From Pandoraea nosoerga (GTDB lineage Bacteria > Pseudomonadota > Gammaproteobacteria > Burkholderiales > Burkholderiaceae), in assembly GCF_902459585.1 (NCBI RefSeq), contig NZ_CABPSC010000014.1, positions 62,001 through 126,000 of the forward strand: DNA of 64,000 nt, given 5' to 3'. Every line of letters starts with the position of its first letter. The stretch's first letter is position 1. Shown one piece after another: positions 43,530 to 53,599 of this stretch. Both the position numbers and the translations under genes were made by a program. The notes beneath the pieces are model-generated. The model did not search any database and was not told where the DNA came from. It saw only the letters and a list, made by a program, of their open reading frames with translations.

Positions 43530-43572
43530 TGCAGGAAAACAAGAGCCCGGACGGCTCGCACCGGTCCGGGCT
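43530..43572 (-). terminator. Intrinsic terminator after argF
   Basis: AGCCCGGAC (43544-43552) pairs with GTCCGGGCT (43564-43572) across an 11-nt loop. On the minus strand the tail is CTTGTTTTCC, moderately T-rich. Confidence 0.75.
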
Positions 43573-43607
43573 GACGATTCGCGTCTCGATGGACGTCGAC
43601 GGGCGAG

Positions 43608-44534
43608 TTATACGCGGCCGAGCATCAGGAATTCCATGAGAGCCTTCTGCACGTGCAGACGGTTCTCGGCTTCATCCCAGACCACGCTCTGCGGGCCGTC
43701 GATTACATCGGCCGAGACCTCCTCGCCGCGGTGGGCGGGCAGGCAATGCATGAAGAGCGCATCGGGTTTGGCGCGCTTCATGAGATCGGCATTCACGCAC
43801 CATTGCGCGAAGGCGGCCTTGCGTGCCTCGTTCTCCGCTTCGAAGCCCATGCTGGTCCATACGTCGGTCGACACGAGGTCCGCGCCCTCGCAGGCCTCGC
43901 GCGGGTCGTCGAACTCGCGCACGAACGGGCGGCTCGACTCGGCCACCATCGCCTGATCGAGGCGATAGCCCGGCGGCGTGGAGATGTTGAACTGAAAGCC
44001 GAAAATTTCGGCGGCCTGGATCCACGTGTACGACATGTTGTTCGCGTCGCCGATCCACGTGACCGTCTTGCCCTTGATGGGACCGCGGTGCTCGTAGTAC
44101 GTGAAGATGTCCGCGAGCACCTGGCAAGGGTGGTACTCGTTGGTCAGGCCATTGATGACCGGCACGCGCGAGTGCAGTGCGAAGCGTTCGATGATTTCCT
44201 GACCAAAGGTGCGGATCATGATGATGTCGGTCATGCGCGAGATGACCTGCGCGGCATCTTCGATCGGCTCGCCACGGCCGAGTTGCGTGTCGCGCGTGTT
44301 CAGGAACACCGCGTGGCCGCCCAGTTGGTGAATGCCGGCTTCGAACGACAGGCGCGTGCGGGTCGAGCTTTTCTCGAAAATCATCGCGAGCGTGCGGTCG
44401 TGCAGCGGGTGATAGGTCTCGTAGTTCTTGAACTTCTTCTTGAGAATGCGGGTGCGCTCGAGCACGTAGTCATACTCGTCGAGCGTCAGGTCCGAAAACT
44501 GAAGGTAATGCTTGATGGGTTTGGCGGTGGTCAT
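43608..44534 (-). CDS. argF: Ornithine carbamoyltransferase
   Basis: Makes citrulline from ornithine and carbamoyl phosphate in arginine synthesis. With ATG 44534 it has 308 aa. The carbamoyl-phosphate site is FEKSSTRTRLSFE, then NTRDTQLGRGEP, the ornithine-binding DANNMSYTW, and the catalytic Cys in FMHCLPAHRGEEV. The start agrees with the usual family N-terminus (KHYLQFSDL); an ATG at 44582 would add 16 residues. The DUF3579 gene lies divergent, 349 bp away. A terminator follows the gene. Confidence 0.97.
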   Translation of the reverse strand: MTTAKPIKHYLQFSDLTLDEYDYVLERTRILKKKFKNYETYHPLHDRTLAMIFEKSSTRTRLSFEAGIHQLGGHAVFLNTRDTQLGRGEPIEDAAQVISRMTDIIMIRTFGQEIIERFALHSRVPVINGLTNEYHPCQVLADIFTYYEHRGPIKGKTVTWIGDANNMSYTWIQAAEIFGFQFNISTPPGYRLDQAMVAESSRPFVREFDDPREACEGADLVSTDVWTSMGFEAENEARKAAFAQWCVNADLMKRAKPDALFMHCLPAHRGEEVSADVIDGPQSVVWDEAENRLHVQKALMEFLMLGRV

Positions 44535-44883
44535 TTGGATGTTCTGCTGGAGGCCGGTGGCGGGAGCCCGACGGGAACTCATCCGCCCGCGGCACGACGA
44601 ACAAGCCTTGAGGCCTGTCCCCCGGTCAGGCTCGTGAAGGTGTTCTACCGGTTGCTGGCGTCAGGGGAACAGCCCCTAGTCTACCAAATCGTTTTGTCGT
44701 CACACGAAAAGCGTATGATCGAGGCCGTTGCTGCACAGCCGAAAAGCGCTGGCAAGTCCGAAAAAAACATCTGCAGCATGGGTGGGGGACAGGTTCGAGT
44801 CTTATATAAGATATAATACTGTCTCTGCCGGCAACGTTACCCGCGTATGGTCGGCCAGATGTTTTTTTAGGTGATTGAGCGAT
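44535..44883. other. 349-bp divergent spacer between argF and the DUF3579 gene
   Basis: The argF side shows nothing I can name with confidence (no clear promoter). The other side holds the palindrome TCTTATATAAGA directly joined to a TATAAT box, about 70 bp before the DUF3579 gene. No gene is supported inside. Confidence 0.65.
44800..44817 (+). promoter_or_regulatory. Palindrome TCTTATATAAGA overlapping a promoter -10
   Basis: The perfect 12-bp palindrome (44800-44811) is followed at once by TATAAT (44812-44817). A protein bound there would block the -10. The same 12 bases, with one more shared base on the left, lie upstream of icd at 59762-59773. Confidence 0.7.
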
Positions 44884-45198
44884 ATGACCGACCAGGTTTC
44901 CGCGCGCGAGTATTTCATCCAGGGCATCACCCGGGGTGGCAAGAAGTTCCGGCCGAGTGACTGGGCGGAACGCCTGTGCGGCGCTGTGTCGTTCTGTGGC
45001 CGAAGCAATATCGGTCCGAACGCATACATGCAGTATTCCCCCTATGTGCGCCCGATTATGGTGGGTGACGTCAAGTGTGTCGTGGTCGACGAGCGGCTGC
45101 GCGAGATCGAGCCGAGGGCCTTCGATTTCGTGATGAACTTTGCGCGTGACAACGATCTGCAATTGACCGAAGCCTGTATCGTCCCCGACATCAAGTAG
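44884..45198 (+). CDS. DUF3579 domain protein of unknown function
   Basis: A 104-aa cytoplasmic protein, one small domain, matching the DUF3579 family of betaproteobacteria as I remember it: VSAREYFIQGITRGGKKFRPSDWAERLCG (in part), YSPYVRPIMVGDVKCVVVD and FDFVMNFARDNDLQ. No catalytic motif is visible. ATG 44884 is chosen; an in-frame TTG at 44875 sits too close to AGGTG. It is divergent from argF and has a palindromic operator shared with icd, which hints at a role tied to carbon or nitrogen status. A terminator shared with rpsT follows. Confidence 0.8.
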   Translation: MTDQVSAREYFIQGITRGGKKFRPSDWAERLCGAVSFCGRSNIGPNAYMQYSPYVRPIMVGDVKCVVVDERLREIEPRAFDFVMNFARDNDLQLTEACIVPDIK

Positions 45199-45268
45199 AT
45201 CCTCCCGGCCGGCTTCCGGCCAGACGTGAGTACCGGGCCTCCGGCCCCGGCTCACCGTCGTCTGCCCC

Positions 45269-45300
45269 GTTCCCCCGTTCCCCCGTTCCCCCGTTCCCCC
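45269..45300. repeat. Four 8-bp tandem repeats (GTTCCCCC)
   Basis: Four identical units, followed by GTTCGTC twice (45301-45314). Confidence 0.85.
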
Positions 45301-45414
45301 GTTCGTCGTTCGTCGCTCTCCTGCCGTCCCGATCTTTCTCCGCTTTTTCGTTTTGCCATCGATTCGCGCCGCGCCGGCCGGGCGGGGAAGGGGTAAAAAG
45401 AGATCGCGGAAAAG

Positions 45415-45443
45415 AAAAAAGCCCGCGTGGGAGCGGGCTTTTT
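45415..45443. terminator. Bidirectional intrinsic terminator between DUF3579 gene and rpsT
   Basis: AAAAAGCCCGC and GCGGGCTTTTT (45433-45443) pair with a 6-nt loop GTGGGA; A run on the left and T run on the right serve both convergent genes. Confidence 0.92.
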
Positions 45444-45504
45444 AGTGTTCCGACCGGAGTCGGAACCGGCAAGCAACTGATTCTGCTTTGCAGCTGACGC
45501 TGTC

Positions 45505-45777
45505 TCAGGCAGCCGCCGACATCGCCTTGATGGCGGCCGACAGACGGCTCTTCTGGCGAGCCGCGGTGTTCTTGTGGACGATCTTCTTGTCAGCGATGAT
45601 GTCGATCGTCTTGGCCGAAGCGCGCAGCACTTCCTTGGCGGCAGCCTGATCGCCAGCGGCGATGGCCTTGCGAACGGCCTTCACAGCCGTGCGCAGGCGC
45701 GAACGCAGCGCCGAATTGTGGGCGTTGATCTTGACGGTTTGACGCGCGCGCTTGCGTGCTTGTGCGGTATTTGCCAT
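45505..45777 (-). CDS. rpsT: 30S ribosomal protein S20
   Basis: Binds 16S rRNA in the small subunit. The 90-aa basic protein begins [21 protein letters not shown], contains [16 protein letters not shown] and [19 protein letters not shown], all typical of S20. ATG 45777 follows AAGGAATTCACC. It diverges from murJ, the usual arrangement in betaproteobacteria, and ends at the shared terminator. Confidence 0.97.
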   Translation of the reverse strand: MANTAQARKRARQTVKINAHNSALRSRLRTAVKAVRKAIAAGDQAAAKEVLRASAKTIDIIADKKIVHKNTAARQKSRLSAAIKAMSAAA

Positions 45778-45941
45778 GTTCGGTGAATTCCTTGAATTGC
45801 TCCGCCTGATGCGGCTTCTATGCAGTTTGGCTCGGCTCCCTGGGAGACACGGTGGCCAGGAAGCAATCCATTGACTTCGAAACCGACGATTATAGCCGAA
45901 GACCAACGGAATTTGCAACTTCTTTGCTGCAGGGCTGTGCG

Positions 45942-45947
45942 TATAAT
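45942..45947 (+). promoter_or_regulatory. -10 box TATAAT 9 nt before murJ start
   Basis: TATAAT, ACGCGCAAC, ATG. Perfect -10 hexamer; transcription would start about 3 nt before the ATG. No Shine-Dalgarno can fit. Confidence 0.5.
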
Positions 45948-45956
45948 ACGCGCAAC

Positions 45957-47513
45957 ATGAATTTGCTCAAAGCCCTCGCTACGGTCAGCGGTTTCACGAT
46001 GCTTTCGCGCATCACCGGTCTGGTCCGTGAAATCCTCATCGCGCGCATGTTTGGCGCGGGTCCCATGACCGACGCCTACAACGTCGCGTTCCGCATTCCC
46101 AACCTGCTGCGCCGCCTGTCCGCCGAAGGGGCGTTTTCGCAGGCATTCGTTCCGATTCTGGCCGAATTCAAGTCCCAGCGCAGCCCGGAGGAGACCAGGA
46201 CTCTGGTCGATTCCGTGACGACCGTGTTGTTCTGGACGTTGCTCTCGATTACCGTCGCCGGGGTGCTGGGCGCGTCGGCGGTGGTCTATGCCGTGGCGAC
46301 GGGGCTCTCGCGCGAGAACGGTACGTTCGACGCGGCCGTCTTCATGACGCGGGTGATGTTTCCCTACATTACCCTGATCTCGATCACGACGCTCGCTGCC
46401 GGCGTGCTCAATACCTGGCGCCAGTTCTCGATGCCGGCGTTCGCGCCCGTGCTGCTCAACGTCAGTTCGATCGTCGCGTCGCTGTGGGTCGCGCCGCACC
46501 TGGACACCACGCCGGTGTACGCGCTCGCGTATGCCGTGATCGTCGGTGGCGTGCTGCAGCTCGTCATTCAGCTCCCGGCGCTGGCGCGCATCGGCATGCT
46601 GCCGCGTATCCGCCTGAACGTGCTTGCCGCCCTGCGCAACGCCGGGGTCAAGCGCGTGCTTGCGAAGATGGTACCCGCCACGCTGGCCGTCTCGGTCGCG
46701 CAGGTCAGCTTGATCATCAATACCAACATTGCGTCCCGTCTGGCGCAGGGCAGCGTGTCGTGGCTCGCCTACGCCGACCGTCTGATGGAGTTTCCGACGG
46801 CATTGCTGGGCGTGGCACTGGGCACCATTTTGCTGCCGAGCCTGTCGCGGGCACATGCCGATGGCGACGCCGCCGAGTACTCGGCACTGCTGGACTGGGG
46901 GCTGCGCCTCACGTTCTTGCTGGCCATGCCGAGTGCCGTGGGCCTGTTCGTCTACGCCGAGCCGCTCACGGCCACGCTTTATCAGTACGGACGCTTCGAC
47001 GCGACCGACGTGGCAATGACGGCGCACGCACTGACAGCCTACGGCGTAGGACTCGTTGGCCTCATCCTCATCAAGATTCTGGCGCCGGGCTTCTATGCCA
47101 AGCAGGACATCAAGACGCCGGTGAAGATTGCCGTGGTCGTGCTCGTCGCCACGCAGCTCTCCAACCTGCTGTTCGTGCGCTGGTTCGCGCATGCGGGACT
47201 CTCGCTGTCGATCGGCGTGGGCGCCTGCATGAACGCGGCGTTGCTCTTCGCGGGACTGTACCGGCGCGGGATTTACCGCCCGGCGCCGGGCTGGGGGCTG
47301 TTCTTCGTGCAACTGCTCGCGGCCTGCCTGATCCTGGCCGGCGTGCTGCTGTGGTTCACGCAGAGCTTCGACTGGGTGGCGCTCGGCGCCCGACCGCTCT
47401 CGCGCATCGCACTGCTCGGCGCGAGTCTGGTCCTATGCGCGGTAGTGTATTTCGGGGCATTATTCCTTATGGGTTTCAACTTCTCGTTCTTCCGCCGGCG
47501 CACGCATTCGTAA
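45957..47513 (+). CDS. murJ: Lipid II flippase MurJ
   Basis: Inner-membrane MOP-superfamily transporter that moves lipid II across the membrane for peptidoglycan synthesis. The 518-aa protein starts [21 protein letters not shown] and has about 14 membrane segments; [31 protein letters not shown] (in part) holds the conserved Arg and Asp/Asn of the central cavity, and [12 protein letters not shown] follows. The ATG at 45957 lies 9 nt after TATAAT, so the mRNA may be leaderless; upstream codons are unsupported. It diverges from rpsT. Confidence 0.96.
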   Translation: MNLLKALATVSGFTMLSRITGLVREILIARMFGAGPMTDAYNVAFRIPNLLRRLSAEGAFSQAFVPILAEFKSQRSPEETRTLVDSVTTVLFWTLLSITVAGVLGASAVVYAVATGLSRENGTFDAAVFMTRVMFPYITLISITTLAAGVLNTWRQFSMPAFAPVLLNVSSIVASLWVAPHLDTTPVYALAYAVIVGGVLQLVIQLPALARIGMLPRIRLNVLAALRNAGVKRVLAKMVPATLAVSVAQVSLIINTNIASRLAQGSVSWLAYADRLMEFPTALLGVALGTILLPSLSRAHADGDAAEYSALLDWGLRLTFLLAMPSAVGLFVYAEPLTATLYQYGRFDATDVAMTAHALTAYGVGLVGLILIKILAPGFYAKQDIKTPVKIAVVVLVATQLSNLLFVRWFAHAGLSLSIGVGACMNAALLFAGLYRRGIYRPAPGWGLFFVQLLAACLILAGVLLWFTQSFDWVALGARPLSRIALLGASLVLCAVVYFGALFLMGFNFSFFRRRTHS

Positions 47514-47570
47514 GCCGCCAAGGCGAAGCACGCCGCGGAATACACCCACGGAATACACCACGGATACCGC

Positions 47571-48437
47571 ATGGCGAACCGAATTCTCGAGTACTTTGCC
47601 GCGCTGGTGGCCTCCGACGAGGGGCTGCCGCTCACCGAAGCCGCGATAGCCATCGCGCAGGACGTCTATCCCGACCTCGACGTACAGGACACGCTCACCC
47701 AGATCGACATGCTGGCGGCGCGACTGGCCAGACGTCTGCCGCCCGATGCCGGGCCGCTGCAGAAGCTGCAACTGCTCGATCACTTCTTCTTCCGCGAGCT
47801 CGGCTTCACCGTCAACCAGAACGACTACTACGACCCGGACAACAGCCACCTGCACGTGGTGCTGGACCGGCGCCGCGGCATTCCGATCTCGCTGGCCGTG
47901 CTATGCATGGAAATCGGTCACCAGATCGGCCTGCCGTTGCGCGGTCTGTCGTTTCCGGGGCACTTTCTGCTGCGTCTTGCCGTGCCGGCAGGCGACGTCG
48001 TCATCGACCCGATCTCCGGGCATTCGCTCTCGCCGCAACGGCTTCTCGAGATGGTCGAGCCGTACCTGAAGCACTACCGCGACGAGAGCGCCGAGCCGAT
48101 CCAGGAGCTGGCGCTGTGGGCGCTGCTGCATCCGTTCCTGGAGCCTGCGACGCCGCGCGAGATTCTTGCGCGGATGCTGCGCAACCTGCGCGCCATCTAT
48201 ACCCAAAGCGAGCGCTGGGAACGGCTGCTCGCCGTGCAGGAGCGCATGGTGCTCGTGCTGCCCGATCAACCGATCGAGAGGCGGGACCGCGGGCTCGCGT
48301 ATGCGCGGCTCGGACTGGTGCGTCCGGCGCAGGACGATCTCGAGCTGTACCTGAGCAAGCGGCCCGAGGCCGAAGACGCGGATGCGATCCGGCAGGTGCT
48401 CGACGACCTGAGCCGTCGTCCCGGCAGCCACGGCTGA
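47571..48437 (+). CDS. SirB1-family protein (transglutaminase-like plus TPR-like domain)
   Basis: A 288-aa cytoplasmic protein of the SirB1 family. The transglutaminase-like region (about residues 70-170) contains DPDNSHLHVVLDRRRGIPISLAVL (in part), GLPLRGLSFPGHFLLRL and VVIDPISGHSLS; a His (PGHF) and Asp (IDP) are kept, but no obvious Cys nucleophile of a true transglutaminase stands before the ISLAVL helix. The C-terminal third is helical with TPR-like pairs (ERWERLLAVQERMVLVLPD, RDRGLAYARLGL). The function of the family is not established. It follows murJ by 57 bp and is probably cotranscribed. Confidence 0.85.
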   Translation: MANRILEYFAALVASDEGLPLTEAAIAIAQDVYPDLDVQDTLTQIDMLAARLARRLPPDAGPLQKLQLLDHFFFRELGFTVNQNDYYDPDNSHLHVVLDRRRGIPISLAVLCMEIGHQIGLPLRGLSFPGHFLLRLAVPAGDVVIDPISGHSLSPQRLLEMVEPYLKHYRDESAEPIQELALWALLHPFLEPATPREILARMLRNLRAIYTQSERWERLLAVQERMVLVLPDQPIERRDRGLAYARLGLVRPAQDDLELYLSKRPEAEDADAIRQVLDDLSRRPGSHG

Positions 48438-48514
48438 CGCCGGACGTCGGCAATCGGGATGCTGTCGGCGCCGCCAACGCCGCGCGTTCGCCGGCGCGCC
48501 TGCCGGTCGGCTCG

Positions 48515-49009
48515 TCAGGCCGACTGCGCGGCCAGCTCCTGCACGCGGCGTTGCAGGCCGGGCTTGTAGCCGAAGTGAAAGAAGATCTCCGCCATCAGGA
48601 ACATCGGCGCAATGAAGATCTGGAAGAAGTTGTCGAGCAGCGCGGGCTTGCGTCCCTCGAAATGATGGCCGACCAACTGGATGATCCAGCCGCCGACGAA
48701 GAGCACGCCGAAGACCGTCAGCGCCCAGGGCCACGGCAGCTTCGCGAGATGTTGCGTCACCGCGAGCAGCACCGCAAAGAAGGCGGTCATGGCCAGTGCG
48801 AGCGGGACGTCGAGCAGGAAGTAATACATCAGCAGGACCAGCACGATCACATGCGTGGCATTCAGGCCGCTGGGGCCGAGCGGCACCCAGGAGAACGCCT
48901 GCATCACCGCCAGGATGATCATGGGAACGCCGAAAAAATGGGTCAGACGATTCTTGGGGCTGCGGTGATAGCGCTGGTAGAACGACATCTGTTGCGCCAG
49001 AGATTTCAT
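48515..49009 (-). CDS. Mpo1-like/DUF962 membrane protein
   Basis: Integral membrane protein of 164 aa with four hydrophobic segments. The family signature is at the N-terminus: FYQRYHRSPKNRLTHFFGVP with conserved His residues, then VGGWIIQLVGHHFEGRKPAL and IFIAPMFLMAEIFF. Yeast Mpo1 of this family is an iron-dependent dioxygenase acting on 2-hydroxy fatty acids; the bacterial role is unknown. ATG 49009 follows a perfect AGGAGG; the longer frame is unsupported. It is a single gene. Confidence 0.87.
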   Translation of the reverse strand: MKSLAQQMSFYQRYHRSPKNRLTHFFGVPMIILAVMQAFSWVPLGPSGLNATHVIVLVLLMYYFLLDVPLALAMTAFFAVLLAVTQHLAKLPWPWALTVFGVLFVGGWIIQLVGHHFEGRKPALLDNFFQIFIAPMFLMAEIFFHFGYKPGLQRRVQELAAQSA

Positions 49010-49200
49010 GCCAGCCTCCTGCCGCAGGGGCGCAGAGTATGGGGGGATGCCGGCGTCGACGCCGGCGGCCGTCCGGTCGCGCGACACGACCGGCATTCCA
49101 TTGTAGTCACAGATCCGACGACATTTTGTTGCGGTGCGTCAACGTGACGCGAGCCCGGCGGAAAGCGGGCAAGCCTTGCAGGGGAGCCCGCGCACGAAGT

Positions 49201-49959
49201 CTATTTGGGTTGCATGCGGATGGCGCCGTCGAGCCGGATGACTTCGCCGTTGAGCATGGGATTGCGCACGATCTGCTCGACGAGCATGGCATATTCCGAA
49301 GGTTTGCCCAGCCGCGGTGGAAACGGCACCATCTGGCCGAGCGAAGCCTGCACTTCGGCGGGCATGGCGAGCATCATCGGCGTCTCGAAAATGCCGGGCG
49401 CGACTGTCATGACGCGGATGCCGCTGCGTGACAGGTCGCGCGCGACGGGCAGCGTCAGGCTGGCCACACCGCCTTTGGACGCCGCGTAGGCGGCCTGGCC
49501 CATCTGCCCGTCATATGCCGCGACCGAAGCCGTGTTGACGATCACGCCGCGCTCGCCTTCGCCGTTGGGCTCCTCCCGGCTCATCGCGGCAGCGGCGAGC
49601 CGGATCATGTTGAACGTGCCGATGAGGTTGATCTGGATGACGCGCGCGAATGCATCCAGAGGGTGCGGGCCGTCGCGGCCGACGGTCTTGCTGCCGATGG
49701 CGATGCCGGCACAGTTGACGAGCCCGCGCAGCGCGCCCAGCGATTGGGCGGCGGCCACGGCGGCGTTGCCGTCGTCTTCACGCGTGACGTCGCATCTGAC
49801 GAATTTCCCGCCGAGCTTTTCGGCGAGCGCTTCACCTTCGGCGACGTTGACGTCGGCGAGCACGACATGCGCGCCCAGTCCGGCAAGCCAGCGCGCGGCC
49901 GCAGCGCCGAGCCCCGAGGCGCCACCGGTGATCAGAAACACATTGCCCTGAATTTCCAT
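49201..49959 (-). CDS. Short-chain dehydrogenase (3-hydroxyacyl-CoA dehydrogenase-like)
   Basis: NAD(H)-dependent oxidoreductase of 252 aa. The cofactor loop is [16 protein letters not shown] with VLADVN at the end of the second strand (Asp favours NAD). Then NCAGIAIG, the catalytic Ser in [15 protein letters not shown] and YAASKGG. The wording [21 protein letters not shown] and GIFETPMM resembles type II 3-hydroxyacyl-CoA dehydrogenases (HSD10-like), so a role in branched-chain amino acid or fatty acid breakdown is likely but not proved. It lies 125 bp after adk on the same strand. Confidence 0.87.
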   Translation of the reverse strand: MEIQGNVFLITGGASGLGAAAARWLAGLGAHVVLADVNVAEGEALAEKLGGKFVRCDVTREDDGNAAVAAAQSLGALRGLVNCAGIAIGSKTVGRDGPHPLDAFARVIQINLIGTFNMIRLAAAAMSREEPNGEGERGVIVNTASVAAYDGQMGQAAYAASKGGVASLTLPVARDLSRSGIRVMTVAPGIFETPMMLAMPAEVQASLGQMVPFPPRLGKPSEYAMLVEQIVRNPMLNGEVIRLDGAIRMQPK

Positions 49960-50084
49960 GCGTCATCCTCCTCTGGCAAAAAAGGCGGCGCAGTGGGAAC
50001 TGGCCGCCTTCTTCATGGCGTCATCGACGTCGGCCGAACCACTGGCGTTGTGTACAGCGCCAGGGCACGGGCCGCGGCAACGGC

Positions 50085-51065
<981 letters not shown>

Positions 51066-51866
51066 TCAGCCGCGTAGCAGCGCCCGCACGCGCTCGAGGT
51101 CTTCGGCCGTGTCGACGCCGGGCAACGGGGCGTCGTCGGTCACGAGCACGGCGATGCGCTCGCCGTGCCACATGGCGCGCAGTTGCTCGAGCGACTCGGC
51201 CGTCTCGATCGGCGCCTGCGGCAGGGACGGGTAGTGACGCAGGAATTTGGCGCGGTACGCGTAAAGCCCGATATGCCGGAAGATGGGCGCTGCGCTCGCG
51301 GGCAGCGTCGCCATGCTGGCCAGGCCGGCGGACCAGGCATCGCGCGACCAGGGGATGGGCGCGCGCGAAAAATACAGGGCGCGGCTGTGGGCGTCGAGCA
51401 CGACCTTCACGACGTTCGGCGAGAAGATCTCGGCGTGGTCGGTGATCGGGTGCGCGGCCGTCGACAGGGCGCATTCCGGATGCTCGGCCAGATGCGCCGC
51501 CACGGCGCGCACCAGACGCGGATCGATGAGCGGCTCGTCGCCCTGAACGTTGACCACGATGGTGTCGTCGGGCCAGCCTTGCTGCACGGCCACTTCGGCC
51601 AGGCGGTCGGTGCCGGTGGGGTGGTCGGCCCGTGTGAGCGCGACGTCGAACCCGTGCGCGCAGACGGCGTCCACGACGCCCTGCGCGTCCGTGGCGACCA
51701 CGACCTGGCGGGCCCCCGACTCGCGCGCGCGTTCCGCTACGCGAACCACCATCGGCTTGCCGCCGATGTCGGCGAGCGGCTTGTTCGGCAGACGCGTCGA
51801 CGCCAGACGCGCAGGCACGACGGCGACGAAATCGACGGTGTGGACTGGCTCGCTCACGATGCTCAC
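51066..51866 (-). CDS. kdsB: 3-deoxy-manno-octulosonate cytidylyltransferase
   Basis: Activates KDO as CMP-KDO for lipopolysaccharide core synthesis. The 266-aa protein begins [21 protein letters not shown], contains [29 protein letters not shown] and [17 protein letters not shown]. Length and motifs are as expected. Its ATG overlaps the stop of the Trm112-like gene (ATGA), within the exbB-exbD-lpxK-trm112-kdsB-adk operon of envelope genes. Confidence 0.97.
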   Translation of the reverse strand: MSIVSEPVHTVDFVAVVPARLASTRLPNKPLADIGGKPMVVRVAERARESGARQVVVATDAQGVVDAVCAHGFDVALTRADHPTGTDRLAEVAVQQGWPDDTIVVNVQGDEPLIDPRLVRAVAAHLAEHPECALSTAAHPITDHAEIFSPNVVKVVLDAHSRALYFSRAPIPWSRDAWSAGLASMATLPASAAPIFRHIGLYAYRAKFLRHYPSLPQAPIETAESLEQLRAMWHGERIAVLVTDDAPLPGVDTAEDLERVRALLRG

Positions 51867-52060
51867 TTGTCGTCGTCGAGCGGGACCGGCGTGCCTTCGA
51901 CAGACTGGCGCGCTTCGTCGGCGAGCATGACGGGAATGCCGTCACGGATCGGATACGCGAGCTTGTCGGCGTGGCAAATCAGTTCCTGGGCTTTCTTGTC
52001 GTATTCCAGGGGCCCCTTGCACAGCGGGCAGACGAGAATCTCAAACAGTCGGGTATCCAC
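51863..52060 (-). CDS. Trm112-family protein (YcaR-like)
   Basis: A 65-aa protein of the Trm112/UPF0434 family: [40 protein letters not shown]. Two Cys (CPLC) and further C/H residues suggest a vestigial zinc site. Trm112 in eukaryotes activates methyltransferases; the role of the bacterial form between lpxK and kdsB is not known. It overlaps lpxK by 20 bp at its start and kdsB at its end. Confidence 0.92.
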   Translation of the reverse strand: MDTRLFEILVCPLCKGPLEYDKKAQELICHADKLAYPIRDGIPVMLADEARQSVEGTPVPLDDDK

Positions 52061-53126
52061 GCAATTTCTCCACTACCAGTGATACGAGGCGCGCGTCGAG
52101 CGCCGCCTCGGCAGGCACGGCCCACACACGCGGGTCCGACCAGGTCAGGCATTTTACTGCATCCTTTTCGGTAATCAGGATGGCCTCGGCCGCCACGCCG
52201 TCAAACGGATTTGCCGCGAAGTCGTAGTGATCGGGCAGCGCCAGCGTCTCGATCTGCAGTCCCGCGCCGCGCAGCGCCGCGAAGAACCGTTCCGGCGCAC
52301 CGATGCCGGCCGCGGCCAGCACGCGTCGTCCGGCGAAGTGGGCGAGGGCTCGCGTGAGCGACGGCTGGCTCACACACCACGCGTGGCCGAGCGTGAGCGA
52401 CAGTCGCCAGGTGTTCGGCCATGCCGGAAGCGTCTTGCCGTAGGGATCGTTGATGAGACTGGCATCACGCCGGCGCGACAGCGGCTCGCGCAGGGGACCG
52501 GCCGGCAGCAGGAAGCCGTTGCCGCCCAGGCGATGGTCGAACACGGCGATCTCGACGTCGCGCTCGAGCGCGTAGTGCTGAAGGCCGTCGTCGCACACGA
52601 TGACGTCGCACTCGGGCCGCGCCGCGAGCAGCGCCCGCCCACCTTCGACGCGTGAAGGCCATACCCACACAGGAGCACCGGTGCGCCGCGCGATCAGCAA
52701 CGGCTCGTCGCCCACCGCTTCAGGCGTTGCGTCGGCGCCGACTTCCGTCGGCCGGGATAGCGCGGCCCCGTAACCGCGTGAGAGCACGCCAGGCGTATAG
52801 CCCTGGGCGCGCAGCGCGGCGACGAGCGCGATGACCGTTGGCGTCTTGCCCGTGCCGCCGACGGTGAGATTGCCCACGACGACGACCGGCACCGGCAGAC
52901 GGGTGGACGTCTTCCAGCCCCGGCGGAAACACACGCGGCGCCATGCCGCGACGGCCCCGAAGATCCAGGACAGCGGCCACAGCAGCCAGGCGAGGAGCCC
53001 GCGGCGCTGCCACTGCGCCGTCACCCAATGCGCGAGCGCGCCGGACAGGCGCGGCACCACGGCGCGCGAGCGCGCACGTGGGGCGTGGTGGGCATGGGGA
53101 GCGTCCGGCGTGCCTGGCGTGGTCAT
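52041..53126 (-). CDS. lpxK: Tetraacyldisaccharide 4'-kinase
   Basis: Membrane-associated kinase that forms lipid IVA in lipid A synthesis. The 361-aa protein has an amphipathic/hydrophobic N-terminal helix (about residues 38-58, [14 protein letters not shown]), the P-loop [40 protein letters not shown] and FPDH-type ALPDHYDF, then [12 protein letters not shown] 53126 overlaps the exbD stop (ATGA). The first 35 residues are His/Arg/Pro-rich. It belongs to the envelope operon that begins with exbB. Confidence 0.96.
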   Translation of the reverse strand: MTTPGTPDAPHAHHAPRARSRAVVPRLSGALAHWVTAQWQRRGLLAWLLWPLSWIFGAVAAWRRVCFRRGWKTSTRLPVPVVVVGNLTVGGTGKTPTVIALVAALRAQGYTPGVLSRGYGAALSRPTEVGADATPEAVGDEPLLIARRTGAPVWVWPSRVEGGRALLAARPECDVIVCDDGLQHYALERDVEIAVFDHRLGGNGFLLPAGPLREPLSRRRDASLINDPYGKTLPAWPNTWRLSLTLGHAWCVSQPSLTRALAHFAGRRVLAAAGIGAPERFFAALRGAGLQIETLALPDHYDFAANPFDGVAAEAILITEKDAVKCLTWSDPRVWAVPAEAALDARLVSLVVEKLRGYPTV

Positions 53127-53584
53127 CGGGACGGGGACTTCGCGGCGCCTTGTGCCGCTGTCGAACGGGCCGAGAACGTCAGCCGCGTCAACCCGGCTTC
53201 GCGCGCCGCTTCCATGACGTTGATGACTGACTGATGGGCGCTCTTGGCGTCGGCGTTGACGATGACGACCGGCGCTTCGGCGCCGTCGTTCGCCGCACCG
53301 GCGGCCTGGCGCAGTGCGGCGGCCAGGCTCGCGACATCGCGCTGTGCGAGGGCGTGGCGGTCGATGGCGTAGCTGCCGTCCGCGCCGACCGACACCACGA
53401 TCTGCCGCGGCGGCACGAGCGCCTTTTCGGCGTCGGCGGTCGGCAGGTTCACCTTGAGCGCGGTATAGCGTGTGTAGGTCGTCGTCACCATCAGGAAGAT
53501 CAGGATCACGAGCAGCACGTCGATGAGCGGAATCAGATTGATCTCCGGCTCGTCGCGCGTGGAGAGGCCTCGACGGAAATTCAT
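53123..53584 (-). CDS. exbD: Biopolymer transport protein ExbD/TolR family
   Basis: Single-pass inner-membrane protein of 153 aa that, with ExbB, uses proton flow to energise outer-membrane transport. The membrane helix [21 protein letters not shown] carries the essential Asp. The periplasmic domain follows, ending in a hydrophilic Ala/Ser tail. It lies 15 bp after exbB and overlaps lpxK. No tonB is visible here; in this operon setting (next to lpxK) the pair may serve envelope lipid transport rather than iron uptake. Confidence 0.93.
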   Translation of the reverse strand: MNFRRGLSTRDEPEINLIPLIDVLLVILIFLMVTTTYTRYTALKVNLPTADAEKALVPPRQIVVSVGADGSYAIDRHALAQRDVASLAAALRQAAGAANDGAEAPVVIVNADAKSAHQSVINVMEAAREAGLTRLTFSARSTAAQGAAKSPSR

Positions 53585-53599
53585 CGCGCGTCTCTCGCC

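Larger units (their letters stand above)
43208..43607. other. 400-bp spacer between ppnP and argF
   Basis: It holds two inverted repeats 130-170 bp upstream of ppnP and the argF terminator. A 74-codon plus-strand reading frame (43283-43507) has no ribosome site or recognisable content and I do not call it. Confidence 0.7.
45199..45504. other. 306-bp convergent spacer between the DUF3579 gene and rpsT
   Basis: It contains four 8-bp tandem repeats and a bidirectional terminator. No gene is seen. Confidence 0.75.

Noticed and set aside
44788-44800. GGTTCGAGTC, like a tRNA T-loop
   Set aside because: The flanking bases do not pair and the rest of a tRNA is absent; the position is a promoter.
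45681-47312. 543-codon open frame antisense to murJ
   Set aside because: The product is full of charged low-complexity runs and covers a clear membrane protein gene.
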